DNA of 64,000 bases from Chryseobacterium ureilyticum (lineage in GTDB: Bacteria > Bacteroidota > Bacteroidia > Flavobacteriales > Weeksellaceae), in the NCBI RefSeq assembly GCF_900156735.1, contig NZ_FTOL01000001.1, forward strand, positions 620,001 to 684,000, read 5' to 3'. Every line of letters starts with the position of its first letter. Position 1 is the first letter of the stretch. A program made the position numbers and the translations under genes. Shown in pieces: positions 37,872 to 46,967 of this stretch. A model generated the notes under the pieces. That model was not told where the DNA came from. It made no database searches and saw only the letters and a list, made by a program, of their open reading frames with translations.

Positions 37872-38314
37872 ATACGACTGCGGTTTACAATAGAAGAAAT
37901 AGTTAAATAAGTATGGTGGGGTAATTTAAATATTTTTTTTGCATTCTTTTTCTCGGATTGAAGTTCATTATTTTTCAACATTTACATTTAAAACTCTGAT
38001 TAGTAGAATTACGACAATTTTTAAAATAATGTCAAAATCATTTTGCCGTGAATTTGTAAGGTATTATATTGCAAAACAAAAATCATTAAATTGCTTATGA
38101 AAAAGAATGAATACAACCCAACAATAGTTCGCGTATCTTAATACTTAAAGAGTAATTTCAACCCACGGAATTTCTTTTCGTACCATTATCAGATCCCCAC
38201 TACGATAGCCTTGTGAAAGTACTACGTGCTTATTGATTTGTAGCTCTGGTAATTGAATTCACCGCTCGGTGATAAACCTTTTTAAATAACACAACCGAAA
38301 AAAATTATGTTATC
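37872..38314 (+). other. 443-bp intergenic region upstream of VgrG
   Basis: TTTTG (38041-38045), 19 bases, then TATATTGC (38065-38072) fits the Bacteroidetes -33/-7 promoter pattern, implying a leader of about 235 bases before VgrG. The leader holds a 14-codon frame at 38097-38141 (MKKNEYNPTIVRVS) that could be a leader peptide or chance. No hairpin with a T-run is seen. Confidence 0.4.
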
Positions 38315-40480
38315 ATGTTTCAACAAGAAGATAATCTTTCCAGTAAAGGAATAGATTCATCCAAGAAAAACGTTTTGGATTCGTTAAGTGACGTCAATTT
38401 AGATAACGTTACCAAAATTCCGGGTCCACAAAAAGAGTATCTTAAACAAGCAAAAAATATAACTGACACAGGGCGGCAGTTTCTGAATCAGCCATTATTA
38501 CCAAATGACCCCACCACCCTCAAGGAAAAAGTTTGGGCAAACCAGCCTACTTCCAAAATATTTAATGCAGCAGGGATTCCTGAAAATGCAATTGCAGGTA
38601 TCAATAGGGTAGTTAAGCTCGATATTTTTGTCGATGGAAAAGAAATCAAATATTTCAAGCACTTTAAACTAACCCAAAGTGCTGTGAAGCATCATGAGTT
38701 TGAGCTTACACTTGCTCATGATACCTTAGGAGCTGCGGAAAATCACAATCTAGAAGAGGCGCAAAATTTTCTGGGAAAGAGAATAACCATTGTCTTTAAA
38801 TATAAAGATGTAGACAATAGCCCCGAAAGAAATTTTGTAGGAGTTATTACAGAAGTAGGTTTTAGTCAGGAAAAAGGAAGTCTGGGCAATCTTGTCATGA
38901 CAGGCTGTAGCCCCACAATATTATTGGATGCAGCGCCGCATATCCAGAGTTTTGGCGGATCAAAACCCATCAGTCTAAATAGTATAGCAAGTGAAGTCAT
39001 CAAAGAAGGCTTAGGTGCTGACAAATTTGATTTCAGGGTTGATTCCCGCTATGGAAATGTACCGTATAGTTGTCAGTACGAGGAGACACATTATAACTAT
39101 CTGGCTAGAATAGCAGAAGCTTATGGTGAACAATTTTTCTATGATGGTGAAGTTCTTCATTTTGGACAGCTACCACCGCAGGAGAAACCCGTTGTACTTA
39201 CTTATGGTAGCAATCTGACTGATGTGAAAATCAAAATGAAGGCGCAGCATGTAAATCCAACATTCTATGGTTATAACAGCAGTAAAGATGAAAAGTTCGC
39301 TGGTGGAAAAACCAAAATTGACCATAAATCAGATATTGCCAAAAGAGCATATGAGATTTCTGAACGGACTTTTCAAACACCATCTTTACGTGTTGCCCCT
39401 ATAAAAGCAGCAACCTTTATGGATATTGATGCATCGCAGAAAGGTACTGCCGGGAGCAAAGCGTCGGAAGTTTTTGTCACCTCGGGAAATACGACAGTTC
39501 CGTTTCTTCATCCTGGTTGTATAGCAGATATTGAGATGAGAAAAGCTGATAGTAGCGAAACTTCATACTTTACAAAACTGATGCTTATTGAAGTTACGCA
39601 CGAAGTTGACGCTCGTGGTTACTATGATGGTTCATTTCAAGCGATTGCATCCGATACAGGATTTATCCCAAGACCCGAATTTGTAGTTCCAACTGCGGAA
39701 CCCCAATTTGGGAAAGTAATGTCAAATACAGATCCACTCAATCAAGGGCGCGTACAGGTGCAACTGGACTGGCAGCGTGGAAAAGATTCAACCGAATTTA
39801 TCCGAGTAATGTCTCCCGATGCGGGTAGTAGCGATAAGGTCAGCAAAAACCGTGGCTTTATGTCTGTACCAGAAGTGGGGGATCAGGTTATTGTAAATTT
39901 TGTCCATCTGCATCCCGATCGGCCATTTGTTATGGGAGGCATGTTTCATGGAAAAGTTGGCGCAGGTGGTGGTGAAGGTAATAATGTAATGAGTTTCAGT
40001 GGTAGGAGCGGAGCAGAATTGAAATTTCATAATGGTGCAGGTTCCATGAACCTACAGGACCAGGGCGGAGCAAACATGCATTTCGACGGAGCTGGAAATG
40101 CCACAACAAATGCAAAAACAGCCCATAGTGTTAATGCTGGCAGCAATAGTTCTATTAATGTCGGCGGTAAAAAAAATGCACCGCCACAATCTCTCTTAAA
40201 TATGGATGCTGCAGGTAATATTACGCTTGACGGCAAGACAAGTATAACCTTTCAGGTTGGCGGAAATAAAATTGTCATCGACAAAAAGGGGATTACCGGA
40301 ACAGTTACCAATGGAAACATCAGTTTCGATGCGACTGCTGGAACATTTACTATTCATAGCAATGGTAACTTGGATATCAAGACCGACGCTGACTTAGCTG
40401 TTGACAGTAAATCTTCCAAGATCAATTCAAGTGGGCCAACCAATATTACAGGAGCAGATGTAGAAATTAATAAAGGATAA
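38315..40480 (+). CDS. vgrG: Type VI secretion system VgrG tip protein
   Basis: 721 residues. The N-terminal ~100 residues are a polar extension. A gp27-like domain follows (INRVVKLDIFVDGKEIKYFK ... YEETHYNYLARIAEAYGEQF). Then come the gp5 OB fold (GRVQVQLDWQRGKDSTEFIRV with VPEVGDQVIVNFVH) and glycine/asparagine-rich needle repeats to the end. It trimerises at the tube tip and carries effectors into target cells. No other T6SS structural gene is in the window, so this is a cargo island served by an apparatus elsewhere. It is 2 bases from the next gene. Confidence 0.92.
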   Translation: MFQQEDNLSSKGIDSSKKNVLDSLSDVNLDNVTKIPGPQKEYLKQAKNITDTGRQFLNQPLLPNDPTTLKEKVWANQPTSKIFNAAGIPENAIAGINRVVKLDIFVDGKEIKYFKHFKLTQSAVKHHEFELTLAHDTLGAAENHNLEEAQNFLGKRITIVFKYKDVDNSPERNFVGVITEVGFSQEKGSLGNLVMTGCSPTILLDAAPHIQSFGGSKPISLNSIASEVIKEGLGADKFDFRVDSRYGNVPYSCQYEETHYNYLARIAEAYGEQFFYDGEVLHFGQLPPQEKPVVLTYGSNLTDVKIKMKAQHVNPTFYGYNSSKDEKFAGGKTKIDHKSDIAKRAYEISERTFQTPSLRVAPIKAATFMDIDASQKGTAGSKASEVFVTSGNTTVPFLHPGCIADIEMRKADSSETSYFTKLMLIEVTHEVDARGYYDGSFQAIASDTGFIPRPEFVVPTAEPQFGKVMSNTDPLNQGRVQVQLDWQRGKDSTEFIRVMSPDAGSSDKVSKNRGFMSVPEVGDQVIVNFVHLHPDRPFVMGGMFHGKVGAGGGEGNNVMSFSGRSGAELKFHNGAGSMNLQDQGGANMHFDGAGNATTNAKTAHSVNAGSNSSINVGGKKNAPPQSLLNMDAAGNITLDGKTSITFQVGGNKIVIDKKGITGTVTNGNISFDATAGTFTIHSNGNLDIKTDADLAVDSKSSKINSSGPTNITGADVEINKG

Positions 40481-40482
40481 TT

Positions 40483-41304
40483 ATGGAGTTCAATATTCAG
40501 GATAGTGGGAAAACAAGAAAGTATGCTTTCCTCAGGGAAGAGCGCTATCAATTTCAGGGTTTGCGCAATGAAAATCATTTGGAAATTGGTCTCGATGTAA
40601 AGTTATTGTCCGTCAGCGAAGGAGTTCCCACTTTTAAAATAAATATAATCCGATATAAACAGAGTAATGCTACTGGCTTGTACAGTTGGGTGGGGGATAT
40701 TCATGAGATAAGGAATGAACTGATTTTTACCCTAAATGAAAAAGGGCAATTAGGTACAATCTTAAATATGGAAGATATACGCATGAAGTGGGAAAAAATT
40801 AAACCGGAGCTTATAAAAGAACATAAGAAAGATCCGCACAAAGATATTTTTATCACAGGTATTAATGAACTTTTGGAAAACGCAGACAACTTATCGGATG
40901 CTTTGCGATTTGCACAGCCTTATCTGCTTCTATTTCCTGGTATTCATGCAAATCAGTTAAAAAAAGACGAAGAGACAACTGGTTATCGTGAACTTCCCAA
41001 TTTTTTGGCGGCAAAAATGGTTCCTATTAATACTGTGGAGACACTTACAGAATTAGAAGATGGTAAAATCCAAATCGAAGTTCAGGGGACAATTGACGAT
41101 GAAAAGTTTGAACAGGAGAAAGTTACAGCCATGATCAGGATTCTGAAAAATAGGCCACGTGTCCCAACACAGCTACAGTTAGGTTACATCGAAAGATACC
41201 GTTTGGATGAATGGCCTTGGTCTGAACAGAGTATGTGCATGAGTATAGCGGAAATTCCTGGTACGCTGTACCGTGAAGAAAGAAATATTTTAAAAGCAAT
41301 ATGA
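40483..41304 (+). CDS. Uncharacterised VgrG-linked protein
   Basis: 273 residues, soluble, no signal peptide. The N-terminal half is beta-rich (YQFQGLRNENHLEIGLDVKL) and the middle helical; no family is recognised. It starts 2 bases after VgrG and overlaps the next gene by ATGA, so it is translationally coupled. It sits between the tip protein and the effector, the usual place for a chaperone or adaptor that loads the effector, which is its likely role by context alone. Confidence 0.55.
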   Translation: MEFNIQDSGKTRKYAFLREERYQFQGLRNENHLEIGLDVKLLSVSEGVPTFKINIIRYKQSNATGLYSWVGDIHEIRNELIFTLNEKGQLGTILNMEDIRMKWEKIKPELIKEHKKDPHKDIFITGINELLENADNLSDALRFAQPYLLLFPGIHANQLKKDEETTGYRELPNFLAAKMVPINTVETLTELEDGKIQIEVQGTIDDEKFEQEKVTAMIRILKNRPRVPTQLQLGYIERYRLDEWPWSEQSMCMSIAEIPGTLYREERNILKAI

Positions 41305-41582
41305 TTTTTAAGATAGAGGATCTTGTCTTTCAAAATGACCGATACTTTATACTACTGAGCAGTAAGGATGCCGATAAACTAGCAGAACTAAACTGTCTAG
41401 ATATCTATGCCGACGACGTAAAGATTAAACGTTTATCAGGTTGTCTGGTATCGGAAATATTAAAGATTCCTGATTTCACGGTCTTGGAGTCGAAAGAAAA
41501 CCTAAGTGAATTGGAGCGGATTTTTAGAAAGACCAAATTGGTAGAAATCTGCACCTGCGTTAAGAACGTTAATTATAAATAA
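41301..41582 (+). CDS. Small uncharacterised protein in T6SS cargo operon
   Basis: 93 residues, with a start overlapping the previous stop (ATGA). It is predicted mixed alpha/beta (DADKLAELNCLDIYADDVKI) and ends in a CTC cysteine pair. No family is recognised. Coupled translation with its neighbours suggests it is part of the effector-loading set. Confidence 0.5.
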   Translation: MIFKIEDLVFQNDRYFILLSSKDADKLAELNCLDIYADDVKIKRLSGCLVSEILKIPDFTVLESKENLSELERIFRKTKLVEICTCVKNVNYK

Positions 41583-41589
41583 GTGGATC

Positions 41590-43074
41590 ATGGCAAAAAA
41601 GTATGTGCCAGAGGGTGCTTTTCTCGCCTGCGATAAAGGAACGAGCCCATCGACATTACGGGTTAGCTTTAACAAAAATACGACAATATATGCGGTGCCA
41701 ATGGCAACCGAAGCAGATAAGTTACCTTTCTTTCACCTTAAACCAATGGGACTCTGTACCTGTCCTGCAAAATGGGCTACGGGGGTAACCTGTTTACCTA
41801 CTACCTTGCAATGGGATAATCCAAAGGATGGTGTAAAAATTAACGGAAACAGGATGCTTCTAGAAGATTCTACCTGCAATTGTATTTTTGGAGGTAAGAT
41901 CAGTATATTTTTTGATAGGGCTTCCGCCGTTGCTTATGGTATAGGAGAAGGGAAGATGCCCAGCGATTACATCAAAGAAGGATTTGACTGGCTTGAACAA
42001 AAAACAAAAGAAAATCGAGCTGAAAGGGATAAGATGATTCCTGACTGGATGAAACCTATTGCAGGGGCTAAGGATTGGTTTGATGATCTTGGAACGGGAT
42101 TAGTTGAAGGGGCGGTGAATGGAGTAGTCGGGCTTGGGGAAGTTATCTATCAGGTTGGGCAAGACCCGGTAGGTACTGCCGAAGCTTTAGGAGGAATGGT
42201 GAAAGAGGGGTATGAGGCGACCACTAAAGGACTTAATGAGGCATACAAATGGAGTACGACACCGGGGAATCTAGAAAAAGCAGCAAATTCAACATGGGAT
42301 TGGGCTTCCAAGGAAGAGAATTGGGACAAGCTTGGAAATGATATTGTCAAGGGAGCTCAGGATACGGGCGAATGGATCGCTAAAAATCCTCGGAAGATCG
42401 GTACTACAGTTGGAGAATTTATACCAGATGCTGTCGCAGCTGTGTACACTGCTGGTGGCTCAGTGGCAGTTACCGCAGGTAAGACAGCTTTAAAAGAAGG
42501 TGCAGAAGTCGTTGTTGAAAAGACTGTAAAGGAAGTTGCCGAGGCTGGAGCTGAAAAAGCGGGTAAAGAAGCATTGGAAGCAGGAACTAAAAGAGGAATC
42601 GCAGAGACATTGGAGCAGTTAGCTAAAAAAGAGAGTGATGATATAGCTGCTGTTGTAACGAAGGATATTGATGAATTGGCTGCTGAGGCAATAAAGAAAG
42701 GCGGGAAAAGACCCAAGCTACCAGAGTATCCTGTTAAAAATGCTGATGGTACCTTGACAGATTATGGAAAATGGTATTACGAGCGGCCATCAGGATTTAG
42801 AAAAGGTGTAAGGAAGAAAGCTTATGATGGTGCGAAGGAGGATGGAATTGTAAAAGATCCTTTGACGAAGGAAGAAATACCATTTGATAGCGAATGGGAT
42901 ATGGGTCATAAACCTAAACACGAATTTAGAAAACATCAAAAAGATGCAGCAGAAAGAGAAATTTCACGTAAAAAATTTATTGATGAACATAATAATCCAG
43001 ATCATTATCGTCCTGAGACGCAGAACACAAATAGATCACATAAACTAGAGGATCATACCGACGATTTCGAATAA
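41590..43074 (+). CDS. T6SS effector: PAAR-like (DUF4280) domain with C-terminal GH-E nuclease
   Basis: 494 residues. Residues 1-120 are a DUF4280 PAAR-like spike domain (FLACDKGTSPSTLRV, several cysteines in LCTCPAKW and CNCIFGGK). A long helical alanine/glutamate-rich linker (125-385) follows. The end has WDMGHKPKHEFRKHQKDA with G439, H440 and E445 and then NTNRSHKLEDH, the hallmark of GH-E / HNH-endonuclease VII toxins. It would cap VgrG and cleave nucleic acid in the target. Its immunity gene follows after 18 bases. Confidence 0.88.
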   Translation: MAKKYVPEGAFLACDKGTSPSTLRVSFNKNTTIYAVPMATEADKLPFFHLKPMGLCTCPAKWATGVTCLPTTLQWDNPKDGVKINGNRMLLEDSTCNCIFGGKISIFFDRASAVAYGIGEGKMPSDYIKEGFDWLEQKTKENRAERDKMIPDWMKPIAGAKDWFDDLGTGLVEGAVNGVVGLGEVIYQVGQDPVGTAEALGGMVKEGYEATTKGLNEAYKWSTTPGNLEKAANSTWDWASKEENWDKLGNDIVKGAQDTGEWIAKNPRKIGTTVGEFIPDAVAAVYTAGGSVAVTAGKTALKEGAEVVVEKTVKEVAEAGAEKAGKEALEAGTKRGIAETLEQLAKKESDDIAAVVTKDIDELAAEAIKKGGKRPKLPEYPVKNADGTLTDYGKWYYERPSGFRKGVRKKAYDGAKEDGIVKDPLTKEEIPFDSEWDMGHKPKHEFRKHQKDAAEREISRKKFIDEHNNPDHYRPETQNTNRSHKLEDHTDDFE

Positions 43075-43092
43075 TTTAAGTAAATTTACTAT

Positions 43093-43653
43093 ATGAAACC
43101 AACAGAAAGACAAAAGGAATTATACAAAAAGCTTTCCCCAATAATAGGTACAGAACCAAAAGTCATTAAATACGGAGATGATACAGGTGAACATGCCATT
43201 TTCATTATGGAGTGTCCCGATCCTTTAGATAAAAATGTTATTTTTTATGCTACAATTGGATTGTCTGACTATTCTGTAGCAGATAAAAAGTACGAATTAA
43301 TGATTTCAGGATATTCGGCGCAAGATAAAGTGGGGAATATTTTGAGCACAAGTGCTTTTTTTTGCATTAAAGATCAATGGAAGGTTTCTGAAGGGGTGGT
43401 TTTTGAAAAACTCGTTGAAATGTATTACCCCGCTTCTGAAATGAAACATATTTATTTTACTACACCGTATTTGTGGGAGGATAAACTTGAAGATTTTATG
43501 GTACAAAATGAAGAAGTCCATTTTCTTCTTGCTATACCGATATCAGAACCTGAGTTTGAATTATTTAAGCAAAAAGGTTCTGATGCTTTAGAAACATTGT
43601 TAGAAGAAAATGAAATTGATATTTCTGACATTAACAGAAAATCGATTTTATAA
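43093..43653 (+). CDS. SUFU-family immunity protein
   Basis: 186 residues, cytoplasmic. It shows the suppressor-of-fused-like layout used by many bacterial immunity proteins: VIFYATIGLSDYSVADKKYEL near residue 60, a central FEKLVEMYYPAS, and HFLLAIPISEPEFELFKQKG near 140. It directly follows the PAAR/GH-E effector, so it should block that nuclease. A terminator ends the unit. Confidence 0.8.
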   Translation: MKPTERQKELYKKLSPIIGTEPKVIKYGDDTGEHAIFIMECPDPLDKNVIFYATIGLSDYSVADKKYELMISGYSAQDKVGNILSTSAFFCIKDQWKVSEGVVFEKLVEMYYPASEMKHIYFTTPYLWEDKLEDFMVQNEEVHFLLAIPISEPEFELFKQKGSDALETLLEENEIDISDINRKSIL

Positions 43654-43735
43654 TAAAATTAATGTCTAAAATAAACATAAGAGTTTATTTTTTGGAAGGC
43701 TGGATAAATATAAATTATAGCATTAAATGAACTTT

Positions 43736-43765
43736 AAAAAGCACCCGTCGGTGCTTTTTTTGTTT
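43736..43765 (+). terminator. Rho-independent terminator
   Basis: A stem AAAAAGCACC / GGTGCTTTTT (43736-43745 with 43750-43759) has a 4-nt loop and further T residues. It ends the T6SS cargo operon. Confidence 0.9.
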
Positions 43766-43916
43766 ATAAACTTTTTAAATAATCCTTTTTATAAATAGAT
43801 TTTCTTTTAAAATCATGGTAAATTTTGGGTGGTGTATGTTAACAGAATTAGCAAAAAAATATAAATTGATAAACAGAATTTAGTTGTTAGAAGAAAACAA
43901 ACCAAAATAATGAACG

Positions 43917-44029
43917 AACCGCAAGCGGTTTTCAAAATGGAATGGCTCAGCGGGTGCTATTTTTAAAACTGGTTGCACCGCTTTTTTGCCAAAATTCGGT
44001 TCCGACCATAGGAGGAGCCGAATTTTGGC
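43917..44029. repeat. Cluster of three inverted repeats at the edge of the PRTRC block
   Basis: Three hairpins stand in a row: AACCGC-AA-GCGGTT (43917-43930), AGCGGGTGC with GCACCGCT and a T-run (43949-43987), and a perfect 12-bp arm pair GCCAAAATTCGG / CCGAATTTTGGC (43988-43999 with 44018-44029). They lie just past the end of the minus-strand PRTRC genes, between two unrelated gene blocks. The middle one can act as a terminator. The rest of 43654-44041 is A/T-rich with no open frame of note. Confidence 0.6.
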
Positions 44030-44041
44030 GCCGGCAGTTTT

Positions 44042-44854
44042 TCAACTGCCAACGCAAATAGGTTGTGTTCTAAAATTCTTTAGATTTAAAAAGAAGCCTC
44101 TATTTTCTGTCATTCCCGTTTTAAACATATTCCAAAGGAGGGAAGCTCCCATTTGCGCAATGGTACTGTTGATAAAAAGGTCTTGTTTTAAAAGAGCTTC
44201 AGCCAGAGAGCAACTTGGTGTGTTATCCTCTTTTTCAGAACTGAGCATTGCATCACCGTATTCCGCAATAATGGAGGGAAGCGAATCAAAGGTTTTAAAC
44301 TTCTTTGATGTGGGCTGCTCTATTTTTCCGATGGTTGACAGTATTGCCTGACCTGTGTATTTGGTGTTCCCAAGGTCTAACCAATACCTTCCTTTATCCC
44401 TGTGGTTTGCGTATTTGCTGTTTAGTTCCTGTAATATTTCTGCAATCGTAAATCTTGAACCCACGGTATCAACACAGGATACATAAATTGATGCACCTGC
44501 ATGGAGGGGAATTTCTCCTTCTTCACCCCATTGGAATTTTTCTGTTATGGCTTTCCAGTTTGTACCCGACCAACGGTTCAGCCTATTGATAATTGCCTGA
44601 GATTTGAAAAGTCCCTTTTCTGATTCTGCATATCTTTGGCGACCTACGTTTGCGGAGGTTATCATATCGTCATCCCAAAGATATACCTCCAATCCTGGGT
44701 GGTTAAGTTCCAATAAACTGTGGTTGATTTCCATCAGCGCAGTCATAAATTTTGAACCTGTTCCACCTGCACCGATTACGTTGACACGGATGGGGTTTGT
44801 TGGACTTAGCAGGTAATTGTCCAAAAAATGGACATTGGTTTTTGGCGTTCTCAT
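44042..44854 (-). CDS. PRTRC system ThiF-family (E1-like) protein
   Basis: 270 residues. The adenylating ThiF/MoeB/E1 fold has the nucleotide-binding loop GAGGTGS (28-34), an acidic stretch YLWDDDMI, and a likely catalytic cysteine C215 in TPSCSLAEALLKQ. In this family it would activate a ubiquitin-like protein; PRTRC cassettes pair it with the B (E2-like) and C (ubiquitin-like) proteins encoded just upstream. Its start overlaps the B stop by 4 bases. The JAB peptidase (PRTRC A) is not in the window. Confidence 0.88.
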   Translation of the reverse strand: MRTPKTNVHFLDNYLLSPTNPIRVNVIGAGGTGSKFMTALMEINHSLLELNHPGLEVYLWDDDMITSANVGRQRYAESEKGLFKSQAIINRLNRWSGTNWKAITEKFQWGEEGEIPLHAGASIYVSCVDTVGSRFTIAEILQELNSKYANHRDKGRYWLDLGNTKYTGQAILSTIGKIEQPTSKKFKTFDSLPSIIAEYGDAMLSSEKEDNTPSCSLAEALLKQDLFINSTIAQMGASLLWNMFKTGMTENRGFFLNLKNFRTQPICVGS

Positions 44855-45561
44855 CGTAATATATCTTTAAGTTTTTGATTGCTTTTGATAAGTCTATCAG
44901 TTGGGAACATGGTATCAGTTCCGATTAGGCTTTCCCATAGCAGTACACAGTTTCCGTCAACAGGATTATGGTCAGCCATCATGTGGGAGAAATAGCTATT
45001 AAAAAAATAGTTTTCCCACAAGGTCATCAGCTCTTTTATAGAACCTGTTTCGGTTGCTTTTATGTCCACCGTTCCCATACAGACTTCACCACTTTCATAT
45101 ACATTGAAAAAAGGAGCATAATGCAGGGCGGTGTTTGCTGTTGGTTTTCTATTGATGGTTAATGCATAAACATGGAGTAATTCTCGGTCTGCCATCCAAA
45201 CCAAAGAGGAGGTTTGTGCCGTTCCTGACTTTATTCCAAGTCCCTCAGAAAATAAAAGTTCTCTTTTTTGAGCTTTGCTATACCAGATTATGGTTGCTGA
45301 TTTTGCGTCAAATGACAATAGGTTATTGGGTAAAATGCCATTTGATTTTAACTGATTGAGACTGTCTTCATCAATTTTTAGCGCTGTCGCCAATCTTTTT
45401 GCTTCACCTATCGTAAGGGGGTGGGGATTAACGGGCGCTCCATCACTGTCCATATCAAAGTGTTCGACATAAGTATCATTTAAGCCACCATTGCTTTGAT
45501 AAAAGACCAATGCGCTTGAGGGGTAAAAATAGGTTCCAAAGCTGTTTGTAATATCTTCCAT
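44851..45561 (-). CDS. PRTRC system protein B (prokaryotic E2 family D-like)
   Basis: 236 residues. It matches the PRTRC B pattern: FYPSSALVFYQ at the start, AKSATIIWYSKAQKREL, and a cysteine C161 in ESGEVCMGTVDI where E2-like folds carry their active cysteine. It is known from comparative work as a member of the prokaryotic E2 families, so it may take an activated ubiquitin-like protein from ThiF. It is coupled to ThiF by overlap. Confidence 0.82.
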   Translation of the reverse strand: MEDITNSFGTYFYPSSALVFYQSNGGLNDTYVEHFDMDSDGAPVNPHPLTIGEAKRLATALKIDEDSLNQLKSNGILPNNLLSFDAKSATIIWYSKAQKRELLFSEGLGIKSGTAQTSSLVWMADRELLHVYALTINRKPTANTALHYAPFFNVYESGEVCMGTVDIKATETGSIKELMTLWENYFFNSYFSHMMADHNPVDGNCVLLWESLIGTDTMFPTDRLIKSNQKLKDILR

Positions 45562-45573
45562 GATTTCTAAATT

Positions 45574-46722
45574 TTAGTATTGATGTTCCTGCCATATTTG
45601 AATAAGGCTATCAATGGCATTAAAAACCTTGCTTTCAAAATCAAAATTGTTTTCTTTTATTCTCCTGTTATCGTAGGGGATAAAGCGTGTTGGTTCGTCG
45701 ATTTCGAAGTATTCCTGTAAATCGTCGTTAACAGACTGGCAGAGCGATTCAAATAAACTACCTTTAATCGAAGCGCAAAAAGAAACATAGTTATCCAATG
45801 AAACCGCACGCTCATCAATATCTATTCCTTCCCTGAAACGCAAAGGATAGAATTTTCTATCGATTTGAACTTTAGGATAGGCGCAAAAAATCTTATAAAA
45901 AGACTTGGCAACCGTCAAGCATTTTTTATCAAAATCGGTTTTTGCGACAAATGTTTTTAAGCGGTTTGTGTAACTGTGCAGGTTTATCGGGTCACTGATT
46001 ATTTTTTTGATAAAATCACCGATGCGTTTAGCATCATTAAAGTCGGCTATAAACTCTTCCTCCGCACCGTCATCGTACATCCAATTTTCAAGCATTTCAT
46101 ACATAGAGTACAAATAGCAATCATCAGTTCTGTAATAGGGTACACCGAGAATCTGATAGATGTAGGCATATACAGAAAGTAAAAGCTGACTAGCCTGTTC
46201 AGTTGCCGAATTGTGCAGTATGTTATAAAGTGGAATTACAGGGATATAGTATAAAGTCATTCCTGTATCGTATCTGTCTTCCTTTGCAAAGTAAGTGCTA
46301 TTATTATGATGTATCAATCGGACTTCTTTCCAATCCGTCTCCGCTTTTTTAAGCTGTTTTTTAAGGTCTGCCATTGATTCAGCAATGTTATACGGAAAAG
46401 GGATATTTCCACAATCCTGTAAAGAAAGATTAAATTTTTTAGCGATTAGAGACAGGGATTTTTTAAAATCCCTGTCCATTTTTAATCTATCACAGTCCTG
46501 TATAGTTTCGGTTTCCTGCAATCTTGGAGGAAACCGCATTTCTAAAAAGGCATTGGCAACATCGCAGGCGGTACGGACTTCTGTTTGTCCTTTTGTATTT
46601 CCCCTGCATCCTTTGGTTTTCTCATCCACCGTCCGAACTGCTCCAACTGTCTGTGCAGTTGCGCTTGGTTTTCTTTTCTTGCTAGCTTTACCGTTTCGGG
46701 ATATTGTGTTTGCATAATTCAT
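45574..46722 (-). CDS. Probable PRTRC system protein F
   Basis: 382 residues. A basic, low-complexity N-terminus (1-45) precedes a helical body with LYYIPVIPLYNILHNSATEQ and YAYIYQILGVPYYRTDDCYL. No enzyme motif is visible. Length and position between PRTRC C and B fit protein F of Bacteroidetes cassettes; the assignment rests mainly on context. It is 12 bases from the B gene. Confidence 0.58.
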   Translation of the reverse strand: MNYANTISRNGKASKKRKPSATAQTVGAVRTVDEKTKGCRGNTKGQTEVRTACDVANAFLEMRFPPRLQETETIQDCDRLKMDRDFKKSLSLIAKKFNLSLQDCGNIPFPYNIAESMADLKKQLKKAETDWKEVRLIHHNNSTYFAKEDRYDTGMTLYYIPVIPLYNILHNSATEQASQLLLSVYAYIYQILGVPYYRTDDCYLYSMYEMLENWMYDDGAEEEFIADFNDAKRIGDFIKKIISDPINLHSYTNRLKTFVAKTDFDKKCLTVAKSFYKIFCAYPKVQIDRKFYPLRFREGIDIDERAVSLDNYVSFCASIKGSLFESLCQSVNDDLQEYFEIDEPTRFIPYDNRRIKENNFDFESKVFNAIDSLIQIWQEHQY

Positions 46723-46738
46723 GTGTTTGATTTTTTAG

Positions 46739-46957
46739 TTAACCTTTAGTTCCGATGACGGTCTCAAAACGATAGAGAATCGTATCATCCGCAATCGTTG
46801 GACGTGAAATTTTTGCTGTGGTGAGTGCAGGATAGTTATTTGAATAAAAATTCAGGACTGCCTGTACGCTCCATTTTGGCTCAGGGTCGTCAAGCCTGAT
46901 TTCCTGTTCTTTCTCTTTGAGTACGAATACTCTTGGAAGTTCTGTTGCTACTAACAT
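46739..46957 (-). CDS. PRTRC system protein C (ubiquitin-like)
   Basis: 72 residues with the PRTRC C pattern: LPRVFVLKEKEQEIRLDDPE and YSNNYPALTTAKISRP, then a strand with RFETVIG. The family is a beta-grasp, ubiquitin-like fold. It ends TKG with a single C-terminal glycine and no diglycine, so whether the end is conjugated is open. It lies 16 bases upstream of the probable F gene. Confidence 0.82.
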   Translation of the reverse strand: MLVATELPRVFVLKEKEQEIRLDDPEPKWSVQAVLNFYSNNYPALTTAKISRPTIADDTILYRFETVIGTKG

Positions 46958-46967
46958 ACTATTGATT

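Noticed and set aside
38097..38141. 14-codon frame upstream of VgrG as a leader peptide gene
   Set aside because: It is too short to support. It is kept only as a note in the intergenic entry.
42357..42716. 119-codon minus-strand frame opposite the PAAR effector linker
   Set aside because: The Ala/Ser/Phe-rich product is the mirror of the alanine/glutamate-rich linker.
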